DNA from: CAMLIZ01 sp036231905 | Lineage (GTDB): Bacteria; Pseudomonadota; Gammaproteobacteria; Burkholderiales; Burkholderiaceae_C | DNA length: 64,000 bases | Reading direction: 5' to 3' | Assembly: GCF_036231905.1 (NCBI RefSeq) | Contig: NZ_JAZARE010000001.1 | Location: 248,001-312,000 of the forward strand | Part shown: positions 28,625 through 37,206 of the stretch, one piece after another | How positions within the stretch are numbered: position 1 is the stretch's first letter | Layout: each line of letters opens with the position of its first letter | Position numbers and translations under genes: made by a program | The notes under the pieces: model-generated | What the model was told of the DNA's origin: nothing | Seen by the model: the letters and a program-made list of their open reading frames with translations, nothing else | The model's database searches: none

Positions 28625-29248
28625 ATGTCCTCACTGGCCGACTTCACCGGGCTGGTGCTCGCGTTCATCGCGCGCCTGATCACCGGTGCACAAGGGCACT
28701 GGCTCGGCTGCCCTCCCAAAGCCGAACAACGCATCTACTTCGCCAACCACCAGAGCCACCTCGACTGGGTGCTGATCTGGGCCGCGCTGCCGCGCGACCT
28801 GCGCGCCCACACCCGCCCGATCGCGGCCAAGGACTACTGGACCTCCACGCCCTTCAAGCAGTGGCTGACCAGCGCGGTGTTCAACGCGGTGTACGTGAAC
28901 CGCCAGCGCACCGACGACCAGGACCCGCTGGAGCCCTTGGTGGAAGCCTTGCGCAACGGCGATTCGCTGGTGATCTTTCCCGAAGGCACACGCAGCAACA
29001 AGGGCGATCCGCAACCGTTCAAGAGCGGGCTGTACCACCTGGCGCAGCAGTTCCCCGAGGTGCAGCTGATCCCCGCCTGGATCGACAACGTGCAGCGTGT
29101 GATGCCCAAGGGCGAAGTGGTGCCGGTGCCCATCCTGTGCAGCGTGACCTTCGGTGCGCCGATCAACCTGGCACCGGGTGAAGACAAGCGGGTGTTCCTC
29201 GATCGGGCTCGTAGCGCGGTGTTGGCGGTGCGCCCGGGAAGCAACTGA
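28625..29248 (+). CDS. PlsC-type lysophospholipid acyltransferase
   Basis: 207 residues with the acyltransferase motifs NHQSHLDW (HX4D catalytic), VYVNRQR and FPEGTRS. It should transfer a fatty acyl group to a lysophospholipid, probably 1-acylglycerol-3-phosphate, at the inner membrane. It precedes a CdsA-like cytidylyltransferase by one base, a pair that would supply phosphatidate and CDP-diacylglycerol. Whether this is the main PlsC or an accessory copy cannot be told from the window. Confidence 0.9.
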   Translation: MSSLADFTGLVLAFIARLITGAQGHWLGCPPKAEQRIYFANHQSHLDWVLIWAALPRDLRAHTRPIAAKDYWTSTPFKQWLTSAVFNAVYVNRQRTDDQDPLEPLVEALRNGDSLVIFPEGTRSNKGDPQPFKSGLYHLAQQFPEVQLIPAWIDNVQRVMPKGEVVPVPILCSVTFGAPINLAPGEDKRVFLDRARSAVLAVRPGSN

Positions 29249-29249
29249 C

Positions 29250-30236
29250 ATGACGGCGCTGTTCAAGTCCCTCAAGGCGCTGTCGGTGGAGCAGCAGGTT
29301 GCGCTGCTGTTCGTCATCCTCTTCGGCCTGCTGCTGATCGCGACCGTGCTGGCGGTGATGGTGTCGGTGCGCGAGCTGGCGCCGGTGCAGCGCGAGCGCC
29401 ACCAGCGCTACAAACGAGATCTCTCCGCGGTGTGGATCAGCGCGGCGGTGTTCTGGCTGGCGTGGATCTCGGGTGCCTTCGGTGCCACCCTGCTCTTCAC
29501 GCTGATCTCGTTCCTGGCGCTGCGCGAGTTCATCACGCTGATGCACACCCGGCGCGGCGACCACCGCAGCCTGCTGCTGGCGTTCTTCGTGGTGCTGCCC
29601 TTGCAATACCTGCTGGTCGGCAGCCGCAGCTTCGACCTGTTCACCGTGTTCATACCGGTGTATGCCTTCCTCGCCATTCCGGTAGTGGGCGCCCTGGCCG
29701 GTGATCCGCAGCGCTTTCTGGAACGCAACGCCAAGATCCAGTGGGGCATCATGGTCAGCGTCTACGGGCTGTCGCATGCGCCCGCGCTGCTGCTGCTGGA
29801 CTTTCCCCACTACGCCGGCGGCGGAGCCTTCCTGCTGTTCTTCCTGGTCTTCGTCGCCGCCACCGCCCAGCTGGCCCAGGAAGCGGCCAGCCGACGGCTG
29901 CGGCGCCGCCCGATCGCGCGCCAGATCAGCCGCAGCTTCTCCTGGCCGGCCTGGCTGGTGGGCGCTTTCGCCGCTGCGCTGGTGGGCGCCCTGCTGTACT
30001 GGATCACGCCGTTCAAGGTCGGCCAGGCGCTGGTGATGGCCTTCATCGCAGGTGCCTCGGGCACCCTGGGGGAGTTCGTGATGAAGGCGCTCAAGCGCGA
30101 TGCCGGTGTGCACCACTGGGGCAACCGCAGCACCGTCACCGGTGCGGTGGGCCTGCTGGACCGCGTGGCACCGCTGTGTTTTGCGGCACCGGTGTTCTTC
30201 CATTCGGTGCGCTGGTACTTCAAGCTGAACTTGTGA
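29250..30236 (+). CDS. Phosphatidate cytidylyltransferase-like protein (CdsA family)
   Basis: 328 residues, about eight membrane helices. The C-terminal CdsA signature is recognisable (LKRDAGVHHWGN...GAVGLLDRVAPL), but the last Asp of the canonical DRxD is Ala here. That matches the YnbB-like branch rather than the main CdsA. Located directly after a PlsC-like gene, so a phospholipid-precursor role is likely. Its TGA overlaps the ruvC ATG by one base. Confidence 0.85.
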   Translation: MTALFKSLKALSVEQQVALLFVILFGLLLIATVLAVMVSVRELAPVQRERHQRYKRDLSAVWISAAVFWLAWISGAFGATLLFTLISFLALREFITLMHTRRGDHRSLLLAFFVVLPLQYLLVGSRSFDLFTVFIPVYAFLAIPVVGALAGDPQRFLERNAKIQWGIMVSVYGLSHAPALLLLDFPHYAGGGAFLLFFLVFVAATAQLAQEAASRRLRRRPIARQISRSFSWPAWLVGAFAAALVGALLYWITPFKVGQALVMAFIAGASGTLGEFVMKALKRDAGVHHWGNRSTVTGAVGLLDRVAPLCFAAPVFFHSVRWYFKLNL

Positions 30237-30784
30237 TGCGCATCCTCGGCATCGACCCCGGCCTGCAGACCACCGGCTTCGGCCTGGTGGACTGCGAAGG
30301 CGCGCTGCTGCACTACGCGGCCAGCGGCACCATCCGCACCGGCGATGCCGCAAAGGGCGACCTGCCAGGGCGGCTGAAGATCATCTTCGACGGTGTGCGC
30401 GAGGTGATCGCGCGCTACCAGCCGGCGCAAGCGTCGGTGGAGATCGTGTTCGTCAACGTCAACCCGCAGAGCACCTTGCTGCTGGGCCAGGCGCGCGGTG
30501 CCGCATTGGCGGCGCTGGTCTCCAGCGGGCTGCCGGTGTCCGAATACACCGCGCTGCAGATGAAGAAGGCGGTGGTGGGCCACGGCCAGGCGCGCAAGGA
30601 GCAGGTGCAGGACATGGTGGCGCGGCTGCTCAAGCTGCCCGGTTTGCCGGGCAAGGACGCGGCCGATGCGCTGGGCATCGCGATCACCCATGCACATGCC
30701 GGCGCTTCGTTTGCCGCGATGGCACGCTCCACCACGCTCACGCGGCGCTCGCACGCGCAGTACAAGCGCGGGCGCACGTACTGA
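30236..30784 (+). CDS. ruvC: Holliday junction resolvase RuvC
   Basis: 182 residues. Catalytic acidic residues are visible as Asp in GIDPG (near residue 7), Glu in VEIVFVN and Asp in KDAADALGIA. RuvC cleaves Holliday junctions with RuvAB. ruvA and ruvB are not in the window after this gene, so ruvC is separated from them. Overlaps the CdsA-like gene by one base. Confidence 0.97.
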   Translation: MRILGIDPGLQTTGFGLVDCEGALLHYAASGTIRTGDAAKGDLPGRLKIIFDGVREVIARYQPAQASVEIVFVNVNPQSTLLLGQARGAALAALVSSGLPVSEYTALQMKKAVVGHGQARKEQVQDMVARLLKLPGLPGKDAADALGIAITHAHAGASFAAMARSTTLTRRSHAQYKRGRTY

Positions 30785-30792
30785 GCGCCGCC

Positions 30793-31701
30793 TCAGGCGA
30801 GCGCGAATTCCTTGTCCAGCGCGGCCAGGGTGTCGGCTGCAAAGGCGTGTGCGTCCTTGTCCTGCACCTCGGCCAGCAGTTGCGCCATGCGGTCACGGGT
30901 GCGGCGCGCTTCACCCGGCTGGTCGGCGCTGCAGTGCGCTCGCGCCAGTGCCTCTTGGGCGAAGAACCGCTCGTAGGCGTCCGCCCCGTTGGCCTCGCAG
31001 CGCTGCAGGCAGGCCTGCGCATGCGCCACTGCCTGGGTGCCCTGGCCAGCGACCGCATGACACAGCGCAAGCTGGTAGTCGGCACGCTCCACCTCCATCC
31101 AGCCGCCGGCGCGCTCCCAGGCCGCACGCGCGCGCTGCGCCGCGTCCAGCATGGTGTGCACACGCCCGGCATCGGCCCGGTGGGCCGCTCCGAAGTAGTA
31201 GCGCAGGTCACCGGCGATGTTGTTGGTCAGCGCGGCCAGCGCCTTCTGTGCAGCCGGCTCGCCGGAGTGCTCAGCCAGATCGCCGGCTTGCTGCACCAGC
31301 GCCTGCACGCGCGGCCATGCGCTGCGGCGTGTGAGGGCCAGCGCGGCGTTGTAGTGGGCACGCACGGTCTCCGCCGCAGGCAGGGACGATGCCTTGGCGG
31401 CCACCGGATCGCTCAGCAGGGTGATGGCCAAGCGGCCGCGCGCCACGGCGAGCTCCGCCGCAGCCTGCCCGGCCACCGCGGGCGCCAGCCGGTCCAGCGC
31501 TGTGGCGTACGCCGCGGCATCGTCGCGGTGCCCGAGCAGCACATGCTCCAGGCTGCGCACGAAGAGCTCTGCCTGCTCAGGTGCTGCAGGCAGCAGGGCA
31601 AAGCCGTCTTCCAGCCGCCGCACTGCCGCCGGCGCATCGTCCGGGTGCAGGGCGAGCGCGTCGTCGATCACCGCTTTCAGCGTGGTGGGCGTGTCATTCA
31701 T
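30793..31701 (-). CDS. TPR-like helical protein, hypothetical
   Basis: 302 residues, all helical, Ala-rich, cytoplasmic (no signal). Repeating helix pairs such as AHYNAALALTRRSAWPRVQALVQQAGDLAEHSG and YERFFAQEALARAHCSADQPGEARRT look like tetratricopeptide units. The ATG overlaps the SRPBCC stop by eight bases, so it is the third gene of the ArsR-SRPBCC unit. Function unknown. Confidence 0.72.
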   Translation of the reverse strand: MNDTPTTLKAVIDDALALHPDDAPAAVRRLEDGFALLPAAPEQAELFVRSLEHVLLGHRDDAAAYATALDRLAPAVAGQAAAELAVARGRLAITLLSDPVAAKASSLPAAETVRAHYNAALALTRRSAWPRVQALVQQAGDLAEHSGEPAAQKALAALTNNIAGDLRYYFGAAHRADAGRVHTMLDAAQRARAAWERAGGWMEVERADYQLALCHAVAGQGTQAVAHAQACLQRCEANGADAYERFFAQEALARAHCSADQPGEARRTRDRMAQLLAEVQDKDAHAFAADTLAALDKEFALA

Positions 31702-32185
31702 GGGTCTCTCCGCGTGGGGTGGGGGTGATGAGCCATCGCGCCAGCCAACCCAGCACCCAGGGCCAGCCAGCGGCATGGGTGGTGAGGCCGGTGAAGTCAG
31801 GCCGGAAGCCGCGATGGCGCAGGCACAACTGCGTGCCGCCCGCCTGCGCGTGGAGCGTGAACTCAACCTCGGAGCAGAGTTCGGGCTGCCAGCTCGGTTG
31901 CCACGACAGGCACAAGCGGGTAGGCCGCTCGGCTGCCAGCACCTCGCCGTGGATACCGTGCCGCACACCATGGCGGGTCACGATGTCGCAGCGCCAGGGC
32001 GTGCCGGGCACCGGCGCGATCTGCCAGTTGCTGCTGGTGTAGCTGTCGTCCTCGCCCCACCAGGCGGCCAGCCACTCTGGCGTAGTGAGCGCATCGAAGA
32101 CCCGCTCGGCCGGGGCCGCCAGCCAGGCGTCGCCTTCGATCACCAGGCCGTGCAGGCGCACGTCCACCGCGGCCTCAGTCGTCAT
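31694..32185 (-). CDS. SRPBCC/AHSA1-family protein
   Basis: 163 residues. Bet v1-like fold features: WLAAPAERVFDALTTPEWLAAWWGED, GTPWRCDIVTRHG and the C-terminal helix HAAGWPWVLGWLARWL. AHSA1-type proteins next to ArsR regulators are common and probably bind hydrophobic ligands. It overlaps the arsR gene by 11 bases on the same strand. Confidence 0.88.
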   Translation of the reverse strand: MTTEAAVDVRLHGLVIEGDAWLAAPAERVFDALTTPEWLAAWWGEDDSYTSSNWQIAPVPGTPWRCDIVTRHGVRHGIHGEVLAAERPTRLCLSWQPSWQPELCSEVEFTLHAQAGGTQLCLRHRGFRPDFTGLTTHAAGWPWVLGWLARWLITPTPRGETHE

Positions 32186-32510
32186 GTTCGACCATGCGTT
32201 TCAGGCGCGCCAGGCCGGCCTGCCAGCCCCGGCGCTGTTCGGCCAGCCAGACCTCCAGCTCGCGCAGGCGAGCCAGGTTCACGCCGTAATAGCTGCGCCG
32301 GCCTTCACGCGTTTCCACCAGCAGCCCGGCCGCCTTGAGCTGGCGCAGGTGCTTGGAGATGGCCGGCCGGCTGATCGGGAAGCGGGCAGCCAGCTCATCG
32401 ACATGCAATCGCTCCTGCGACAGGCAATGCAGGATCTGCTGCCGGGTGGGATCGGCCAGCGCCTGCAGCGCATCGGAAGCCTGGAAGGGTAAGGGGGATG
32501 GTTCGTTCAT
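32175..32510 (-). CDS. ArsR-family transcriptional regulator
   Basis: 111 residues. Winged-helix core: ALQALADPTRQQILHCLSQERLHVDELAARFPISRPAISKHLRQLKAAGLLV. No Cys pair for metal binding, so it belongs to the non-metal ArsR branch paired with SRPBCC/AHSA1 genes. A 26-bp palindrome lies directly upstream in the divergent spacer and is its probable operator, controlling both this operon and the DinB gene. Confidence 0.93.
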   Translation of the reverse strand: MNEPSPLPFQASDALQALADPTRQQILHCLSQERLHVDELAARFPISRPAISKHLRQLKAAGLLVETREGRRSYYGVNLARLRELEVWLAEQRRGWQAGLARLKRMVEHDD

Positions 32511-32517
32511 CTTGCGT

Positions 32518-32543
32518 TTATGGTAACCCGATGGTTACCATAA
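32518..32543. promoter_or_regulatory. Divergent ArsR-type operator
   Basis: Perfect inverted repeat: TTATGGTAACC, spacer CGAT, GGTTACCATAA. It fills most of the 37-base gap between the ArsR gene (minus) and the DinB gene (plus). The size and AT-rich half-sites fit an ArsR dimer operator that represses both sides. Confidence 0.75.
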
Positions 32544-32547
32544 GACA

Positions 32548-33045
32548 ATGCACACCACCACCGACCCTTCTTCCGATCCCGCCCTGCTGGACACACTGGC
32601 GCAGATGCCGGCCCAGCTGCAAGCACTGGCGCGCGCACTGCCGCCGCACCGCCACGCGTGGCGGCCCGGCAGCGATCTGTTCTCCCTGCTGGAGCACGCC
32701 TGCCATCTGCGCGACCTGGAGGCCGAGGGCTACCAGCTGCGCATTCGCAGGCTGGTGGAAGAGGACCTGCCCGAATTGCAAGAGATCGATGGCAGCAGTT
32801 GGGCGGTGGAGCGCGACTACCAGGCGCAATCGCTGGACGAGGCGATGGGGGCCTTCGCGGCGCATCGTGCACGCACCGTCGCGCTGCTGGCCGACACCCT
32901 GCCCCGGCATGCCGGGCGCAAGGGCCTGTTCGGCGGTTTTGGCATCGTCACCCTGGGCGAGCTGGTGCGCGGCATGGCGGCGCACGATGCGTCGCACCGC
33001 GAGGAGATCGCGGCGCTGGTCGCAGCAGCCGCGCAGGTGGCCTGA
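32548..33045 (+). CDS. DinB-family protein
   Basis: 165 residues. Four-helix DinB/YfiT-like fold with the metal-ligand histidines in LEHACHLRDLE and the late AHDASHREE. DinB proteins include bacillithiol transferases and other thiol-dependent enzymes; the substrate is not known here. Divergent from the ArsR gene and sharing its operator. Confidence 0.87.
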   Translation: MHTTTDPSSDPALLDTLAQMPAQLQALARALPPHRHAWRPGSDLFSLLEHACHLRDLEAEGYQLRIRRLVEEDLPELQEIDGSSWAVERDYQAQSLDEAMGAFAAHRARTVALLADTLPRHAGRKGLFGGFGIVTLGELVRGMAAHDASHREEIAALVAAAAQVA

Positions 33046-33049
33046 AGCG

Positions 33050-33244
33050 CTACTTCTCCGAGGCCTTCTTCTTTGGCGGCGGCACCTTGCCGCCCTCCTT
33101 GCGTGCTTCGGACAAGCCGATCGCGATCGCCTGGGCGCGGCTCTTCACGGTCTTGCCGGAGGTGCCGCTCTTGAGCTCGCCGCGCTTTTCTTCGTGCAGC
33201 GCCTGCTCGACTTTTTCAGACGCCTTCTTGCCGTACTTGGCCAT
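33050..33244 (-). CDS. Small lysine-rich protein, DUF6496-like
   Basis: 64 residues from ATG 33244. Very basic, with KYGKKASEKVEQALHEEKRG, SGKTVKSRAQAIAIGLSEARKEGGK and a PPPKKK tail. This pattern matches DUF6496-type short proteins found across proteobacteria. Function unknown; DNA or membrane binding is only a guess. Convergent with the DinB gene. Confidence 0.75.
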   Translation of the reverse strand: MAKYGKKASEKVEQALHEEKRGELKSGTSGKTVKSRAQAIAIGLSEARKEGGKVPPPKKKASEK

Positions 33245-33302
33245 GGTGACTCCTGGCAGCGGTGCACATGCCGAGGCTTCGGCAAACACCGTGCCGCGGC
33301 CG

Positions 33303-33488
33303 CTACAGCAGCATCGCCAGGCGCTCCAGGATCAGCACCGCGAAGAAGCCGGCCGCAGCGATCAGCGTCCACTTCACCAGCACGATGCCGCGCCGGCGCC
33401 ACACCGGCTGGCGCGTGCCCAGGTACATCGCAAAACACAGCAGCCCCGCCACCAGCAGCAGGCCAAAGACGAGGCGAAAGAGGAACAT
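33303..33488 (-). CDS. Small two-helix membrane protein
   Basis: 61 residues with two hydrophobic helices (LVFGLLLVAGLLCFAMYL and TLIAAAGFFAVLILERLAMLL) joined by a basic loop RQPVWRRRG. It lies ten bases downstream of lpxC, probably on the same transcript. Function unknown. Confidence 0.7.
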   Translation of the reverse strand: MFLFRLVFGLLLVAGLLCFAMYLGTRQPVWRRRGIVLVKWTLIAAAGFFAVLILERLAMLL

Positions 33489-33498
33489 CGTTCAGCGG

Positions 33499-34434
33499 CT
33501 ACCAGGCCGGTGCCAGCTCGGCAAAACCGGCCGGCGCCTGGGCTTCGTCCTCGAAGCTCACCAGCTCATAGGCCGAGCGGTCGGCCAGCAGCTGGCGCAT
33601 CAGCTTGTTGTTCAGTGCGTGGCCGCCTTTGAAGGAGGTGTAGGCCGCCAGCATCGGCTTGCTCTCGATGTAGAGGTCGCCGATCGCGTCCAGGATCTTG
33701 TGCTTCACGAACTCGTCGTCGTAACGCAGGCCCTCGGCATTGAGCACCTTGTAGTCGTCCACCACGATCGCGTTGTCCATGCTGCCGCCCAGGGTGAGGC
33801 CGCGCGAGCGCATCAGGTCCACGTCCTTGGTGAAGCCGAAGGTGCGGGCGCGTGCAATCTCGTGCTTGTAGCGGCCCGAGCCCATGTCGAAGCTGACGCG
33901 GGAGCCGGTGGCGTCGAAGGCCGGATGGTCGAACAGGATCTCGAAGGTGAGCTTGAAGCCGTGGTACGGCTCCAGCCGCGCCCACTTCAGGTTCGGCCCT
34001 TCGCCTTCACGCACCTCGACCGGTTTCAACACGCGGATGAAGCGCTTGGGCGCGTTCTGCAGTTCGATGCCGGCGCTTTGCAGCAGAAACACAAAGGCAG
34101 CCGCCGAGCCATCAAGGATGGGCACCTCGTCGGCGGTGATGTCGATGACCAGGTTGTCCAGCCCCAGGCCGGCGCAGGCCGACAGCAGGTGCTCGGTGGT
34201 CTGCACCTTGGGCGCGCCGGGGTCTCCGTTCACCGAGATGGTGGACGCCATGCGGGTGTCCGACACCGCGCTGGCACGCACGGGGATGTCCACCGGCGTG
34301 GGCAGGTCGACACGACGGAACACGATGCCGGTGTCAGGCGGCGCGGGCCGCAGCACGAGCTCGACCTTCTGGCCGCTGTGCAGCCCCACGCCGACGGCGC
34401 GGGTGAGCGACTTCAGGGTGCGTTGTTGCAGCAT
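33499..34434 (-). CDS. lpxC: UDP-3-O-acyl-N-acetylglucosamine deacetylase
   Basis: 311 residues. Zn ligands and catalytic residues are present: His in TTEHLLSA, His and Asp in KHKILDAIGD, His in GGHALNN. It carries out the committed step of lipid A synthesis. Last gene of the dcw cluster, as in E. coli, with a 208-base gap after ftsZ. Confidence 0.98.
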   Translation of the reverse strand: MLQQRTLKSLTRAVGVGLHSGQKVELVLRPAPPDTGIVFRRVDLPTPVDIPVRASAVSDTRMASTISVNGDPGAPKVQTTEHLLSACAGLGLDNLVIDITADEVPILDGSAAAFVFLLQSAGIELQNAPKRFIRVLKPVEVREGEGPNLKWARLEPYHGFKLTFEILFDHPAFDATGSRVSFDMGSGRYKHEIARARTFGFTKDVDLMRSRGLTLGGSMDNAIVVDDYKVLNAEGLRYDDEFVKHKILDAIGDLYIESKPMLAAYTSFKGGHALNNKLMRQLLADRSAYELVSFEDEAQAPAGFAELAPAW

Positions 34435-34576
34435 CCCGCGATTGTAGGAAGACGGTCCATCCCCGCGCGCCGACAAGGGCACGCAGGGTGGGACGAAGGA
34501 GAGAAATGTTCGCTATCGCACCGATTGATGCGGGGATGAGCGTAGCGAGGGCACCGAGGTGCGCCTGAGAAGCGCA

Positions 34577-34595
34577 GCCGTACTTCCTGTACGGC
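34577..34595. repeat. Hairpin in the ftsZ-lpxC spacer
   Basis: GCCGTAC (34577-34583), loop TTCCT, GTACGGC (34589-34595). The spacer 34435-34642 also carries GATTGATGCGG (34523-34533) and an inverted counterpart near 34640, and has no gene. It may be a terminator or part of a dispersed repeat. Confidence 0.4.
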
Positions 34596-34642
34596 GAGCA
34601 TCACAAGGCGCAGATCGGTGGCCGCAGTAGCTCAGCACCGTA

Positions 34643-35845
34643 TCAATCAGCCTGCTTACGCAAAAAGGCCGGGATCTCGATCTCGTCCATGCCGTTGCTT
34701 GCCAGTGCGTCCACTTTCGCGGCGGCCTGCGTGCGGCCGTTGCGCCACACGCTGGGGGTGCTCAGGTGCTCGTAGTTGTGCTGCACCGGCGGGTGCTGCA
34801 CGGCCTGGTTGAGGATCGGCAGGTTGTCGGTGCCGGTGCGCAGGCCCACGGCCGGCTGCTGCACCACCGTCAGCGGCGCTTGGGCGCGCTTGGCGGGGGA
34901 CAGGCCGGTGGCGATCACCGTCACGCGCAGCTGGTCGCCCAGGCTTTCGTCGTAGGCGGTGCCGTAGATCACGTGCGCATCGTCGGCCGCATAACGGCGG
35001 ATGGTGTTCATCGCGTTGCGGCTTTCGCTCAGCTTGAAGGTCGCCTTGCTCGCCGCGATCAGCACCAGCACGCCGCGCGCGCCGGAGAGGTCGATGCCCT
35101 CCAGCAGCGGGCAGGCCACCGCGGCTTCGGCGGCCTTGGTGGCGCGGTCCGGGCCGCCGGCCTGCGCCGTGCCCATCATCGCCTTGCCCGGCTCGCTCAT
35201 CACCGTCTTCACGTCCTCGAAGTCGACGTTCACGAGGCCAGGGATGTGGATGATGTCGCTGATGCCGCCCACCGCGTTCTTCAGCACGTCGTTGGCGTGC
35301 GCGAAGGCCTGCTCCTGGGTGACATCGTCGCCCATCACCTCCAGCAGCTTCTCGTTGAGCACCACGATCAGAGAATCGACGTTCGCTTCCAGCTCGGCCA
35401 CGCCGTTGTCGGCGGCCTTCATGCGGCGGTTGCCCTCGAACTCGAAGGGCTTGGTCACCACGCCCACCGTCAGGATGCCCATCTCCTTGGCCACGCGTGC
35501 GATCACCGGCGCGGCGCCGGTGCCCGTACCGCCGCCCATGCCGGCGGTGATGAACAGCATGTGCGCGCCGTCGATCGCCTGTCGGATGCGGTCCACCGCC
35601 TCATCGGCCGCCGCCTTGCCCTGGTCGGGCTTGGCACCCGCACCCAGGCCGGTGGTGCCGAGCTGGATGATGTTGTTCGCGCTCGAGCGGTTGAGTGCCT
35701 GGGCGTCGGTGTTGGCGCAGATGAACTCCACGCCTTGCACGCCCTGCGCAATCATGTGCTCGACCGCGTTGCCGCCGCCGCCACCGACACCGATCACCTT
35801 GATCTGCGTGCCTTGGTTGAACTCCTCGATCATTTCGATCGCCAT
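34643..35845 (-). CDS. ftsZ: Cell division protein FtsZ
   Basis: 400 residues from ATG 35845, with a strong GAAGGAG site. Tubulin-like GTPase with GVGGGGGNAV, GGGTGTGAAP and the T7 loop NVDFEDVKTVM. Conserved C-terminal peptide DEIEIPAFLRKQAD binds FtsA and ZipA-like partners. It forms the Z ring. Directly follows ftsA. Confidence 0.99.
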   Translation of the reverse strand: MAIEMIEEFNQGTQIKVIGVGGGGGNAVEHMIAQGVQGVEFICANTDAQALNRSSANNIIQLGTTGLGAGAKPDQGKAAADEAVDRIRQAIDGAHMLFITAGMGGGTGTGAAPVIARVAKEMGILTVGVVTKPFEFEGNRRMKAADNGVAELEANVDSLIVVLNEKLLEVMGDDVTQEQAFAHANDVLKNAVGGISDIIHIPGLVNVDFEDVKTVMSEPGKAMMGTAQAGGPDRATKAAEAAVACPLLEGIDLSGARGVLVLIAASKATFKLSESRNAMNTIRRYAADDAHVIYGTAYDESLGDQLRVTVIATGLSPAKRAQAPLTVVQQPAVGLRTGTDNLPILNQAVQHPPVQHNYEHLSTPSVWRNGRTQAAAKVDALASNGMDEIEIPAFLRKQAD

Positions 35846-35966
35846 GGTGCACCTCTCCTTCGTCAATGTTGCAGTTGCCGTTGATTCACGATGGGGTTCG
35901 TCAAACCCCTTGTGTTTCGCTGCCCGAAGACAGCGACCCAACCGAGCTTCATGTCGAGCCCGTTCA

Positions 35967-37196
35967 TCAGAAATTCCCCAAGAACCAGTCTTTCGCGCGG
36001 CCGAACAGGGTCTTCACCGACCCTGCCTGCTGCGCCGCGCGATGCCCTCGCGCGCGGGCGATCCGCGCCTCTTCCAGCAAACCCATCACGGTGGCCGAAC
36101 GCGGGTTGGCCACCATGTCGAACAGCGCACCGCTGTACGTGGGAATTCCCTTGCGCACCGGCTTGAGGAAGATGTCCTCGCCGAGTTCCACCATGCCGGG
36201 CATCACCGCCGAGCCGCCCGCCAGCACGATGCCGGAGGACAGCAGCTCCTCGTAGCCGCTCTCGCGGATGACCTGGTGCACCAGCGAGAAGATCTCTTCC
36301 ACCCGCGGCTCCACCACGCCGGCCAGCGCCTGGCGGCTCAGCATGCGCGGCGCCCGGTCGCCCAGGCCGGGCACCTCGAGCTGCTCGCTCGGGTCGGCCA
36401 GCAGCTGCTTGGCCACCGCGTACTCGACCTTGATCTCCTCCGCGTCCTTGGTGGGCGTGCGCAGCGCCATCGCGATGTCGCTGGTGATCAGGTCGCCGGC
36501 GATCGGGATCACCGCAGTGTGGCGGATGGCGCCGTCGGTGAAGATCGCCACGTCGGTGGTGCCGGCGCCGATGTCCACCAGCGCCACGCCCAGGTCCTTC
36601 TCGTCCTCGGTGAGCACGGACGCGCTGCTGGCACTCGGGTTGAGCACCAGCTGGTCCACCTCCAGGCCGCAGCGGCGCACGCACTTGATGATGTTCTCGG
36701 CCGCGCTCTGCGCACCGGTCACGATGTGCACCTTCACCTCGAGCCGGCCGCCGCTCATGCCGATCGGCTCCTTCACCTCGTGGCCGTCGATCACGAACTC
36801 CTGCGGCTCCACCAGCAGCAGCTTCTGGTCGTTCGGGATGTTGATCGCCTTGGCGGTCTCCACCACGCGCGCCACGTCCACCGGCGTCACTTCCTTGTCG
36901 CGCACGATCACCATGCCGGTGCTGTTCTGCCCGCGGATGTGGCTGCCGGTGATGCCGGTGTACACATGCGTGATCTTGCAGTCGGCCATCATCTCGGCCT
37001 CTTTCAAGGCCTGCTGGATGCTCTGCACGGTGGCGTCGATGTTCACCACCACGCCGCGCTTCAGGCCATGCGACGACGCGGTGCCGATGCCGGCCACCCG
37101 CAGCTCGCCATTGGGCATGACCTCGGCCACCACCGCCATCACCTTGGCGGTGCCGATGTCCAGGCCGACGACGAGATCCTTGTATTCCTTCGCCAT
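35967..37196 (-). CDS. ftsA: Cell division protein FtsA
   Basis: 409 residues. Actin-like ATPase with VGLDIGTAKV, DIGAGTTDVAIF and IVLAGGSAVM. The C-terminal amphipathic helix (LFGRAKDWFLGNF) anchors to the membrane and tethers FtsZ. Ten bases after ftsQ. Confidence 0.98.
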   Translation of the reverse strand: MAKEYKDLVVGLDIGTAKVMAVVAEVMPNGELRVAGIGTASSHGLKRGVVVNIDATVQSIQQALKEAEMMADCKITHVYTGITGSHIRGQNSTGMVIVRDKEVTPVDVARVVETAKAINIPNDQKLLLVEPQEFVIDGHEVKEPIGMSGGRLEVKVHIVTGAQSAAENIIKCVRRCGLEVDQLVLNPSASSASVLTEDEKDLGVALVDIGAGTTDVAIFTDGAIRHTAVIPIAGDLITSDIAMALRTPTKDAEEIKVEYAVAKQLLADPSEQLEVPGLGDRAPRMLSRQALAGVVEPRVEEIFSLVHQVIRESGYEELLSSGIVLAGGSAVMPGMVELGEDIFLKPVRKGIPTYSGALFDMVANPRSATVMGLLEEARIARARGHRAAQQAGSVKTLFGRAKDWFLGNF

Positions 37197-37206
37197 TGCG
37201 ATTCCC

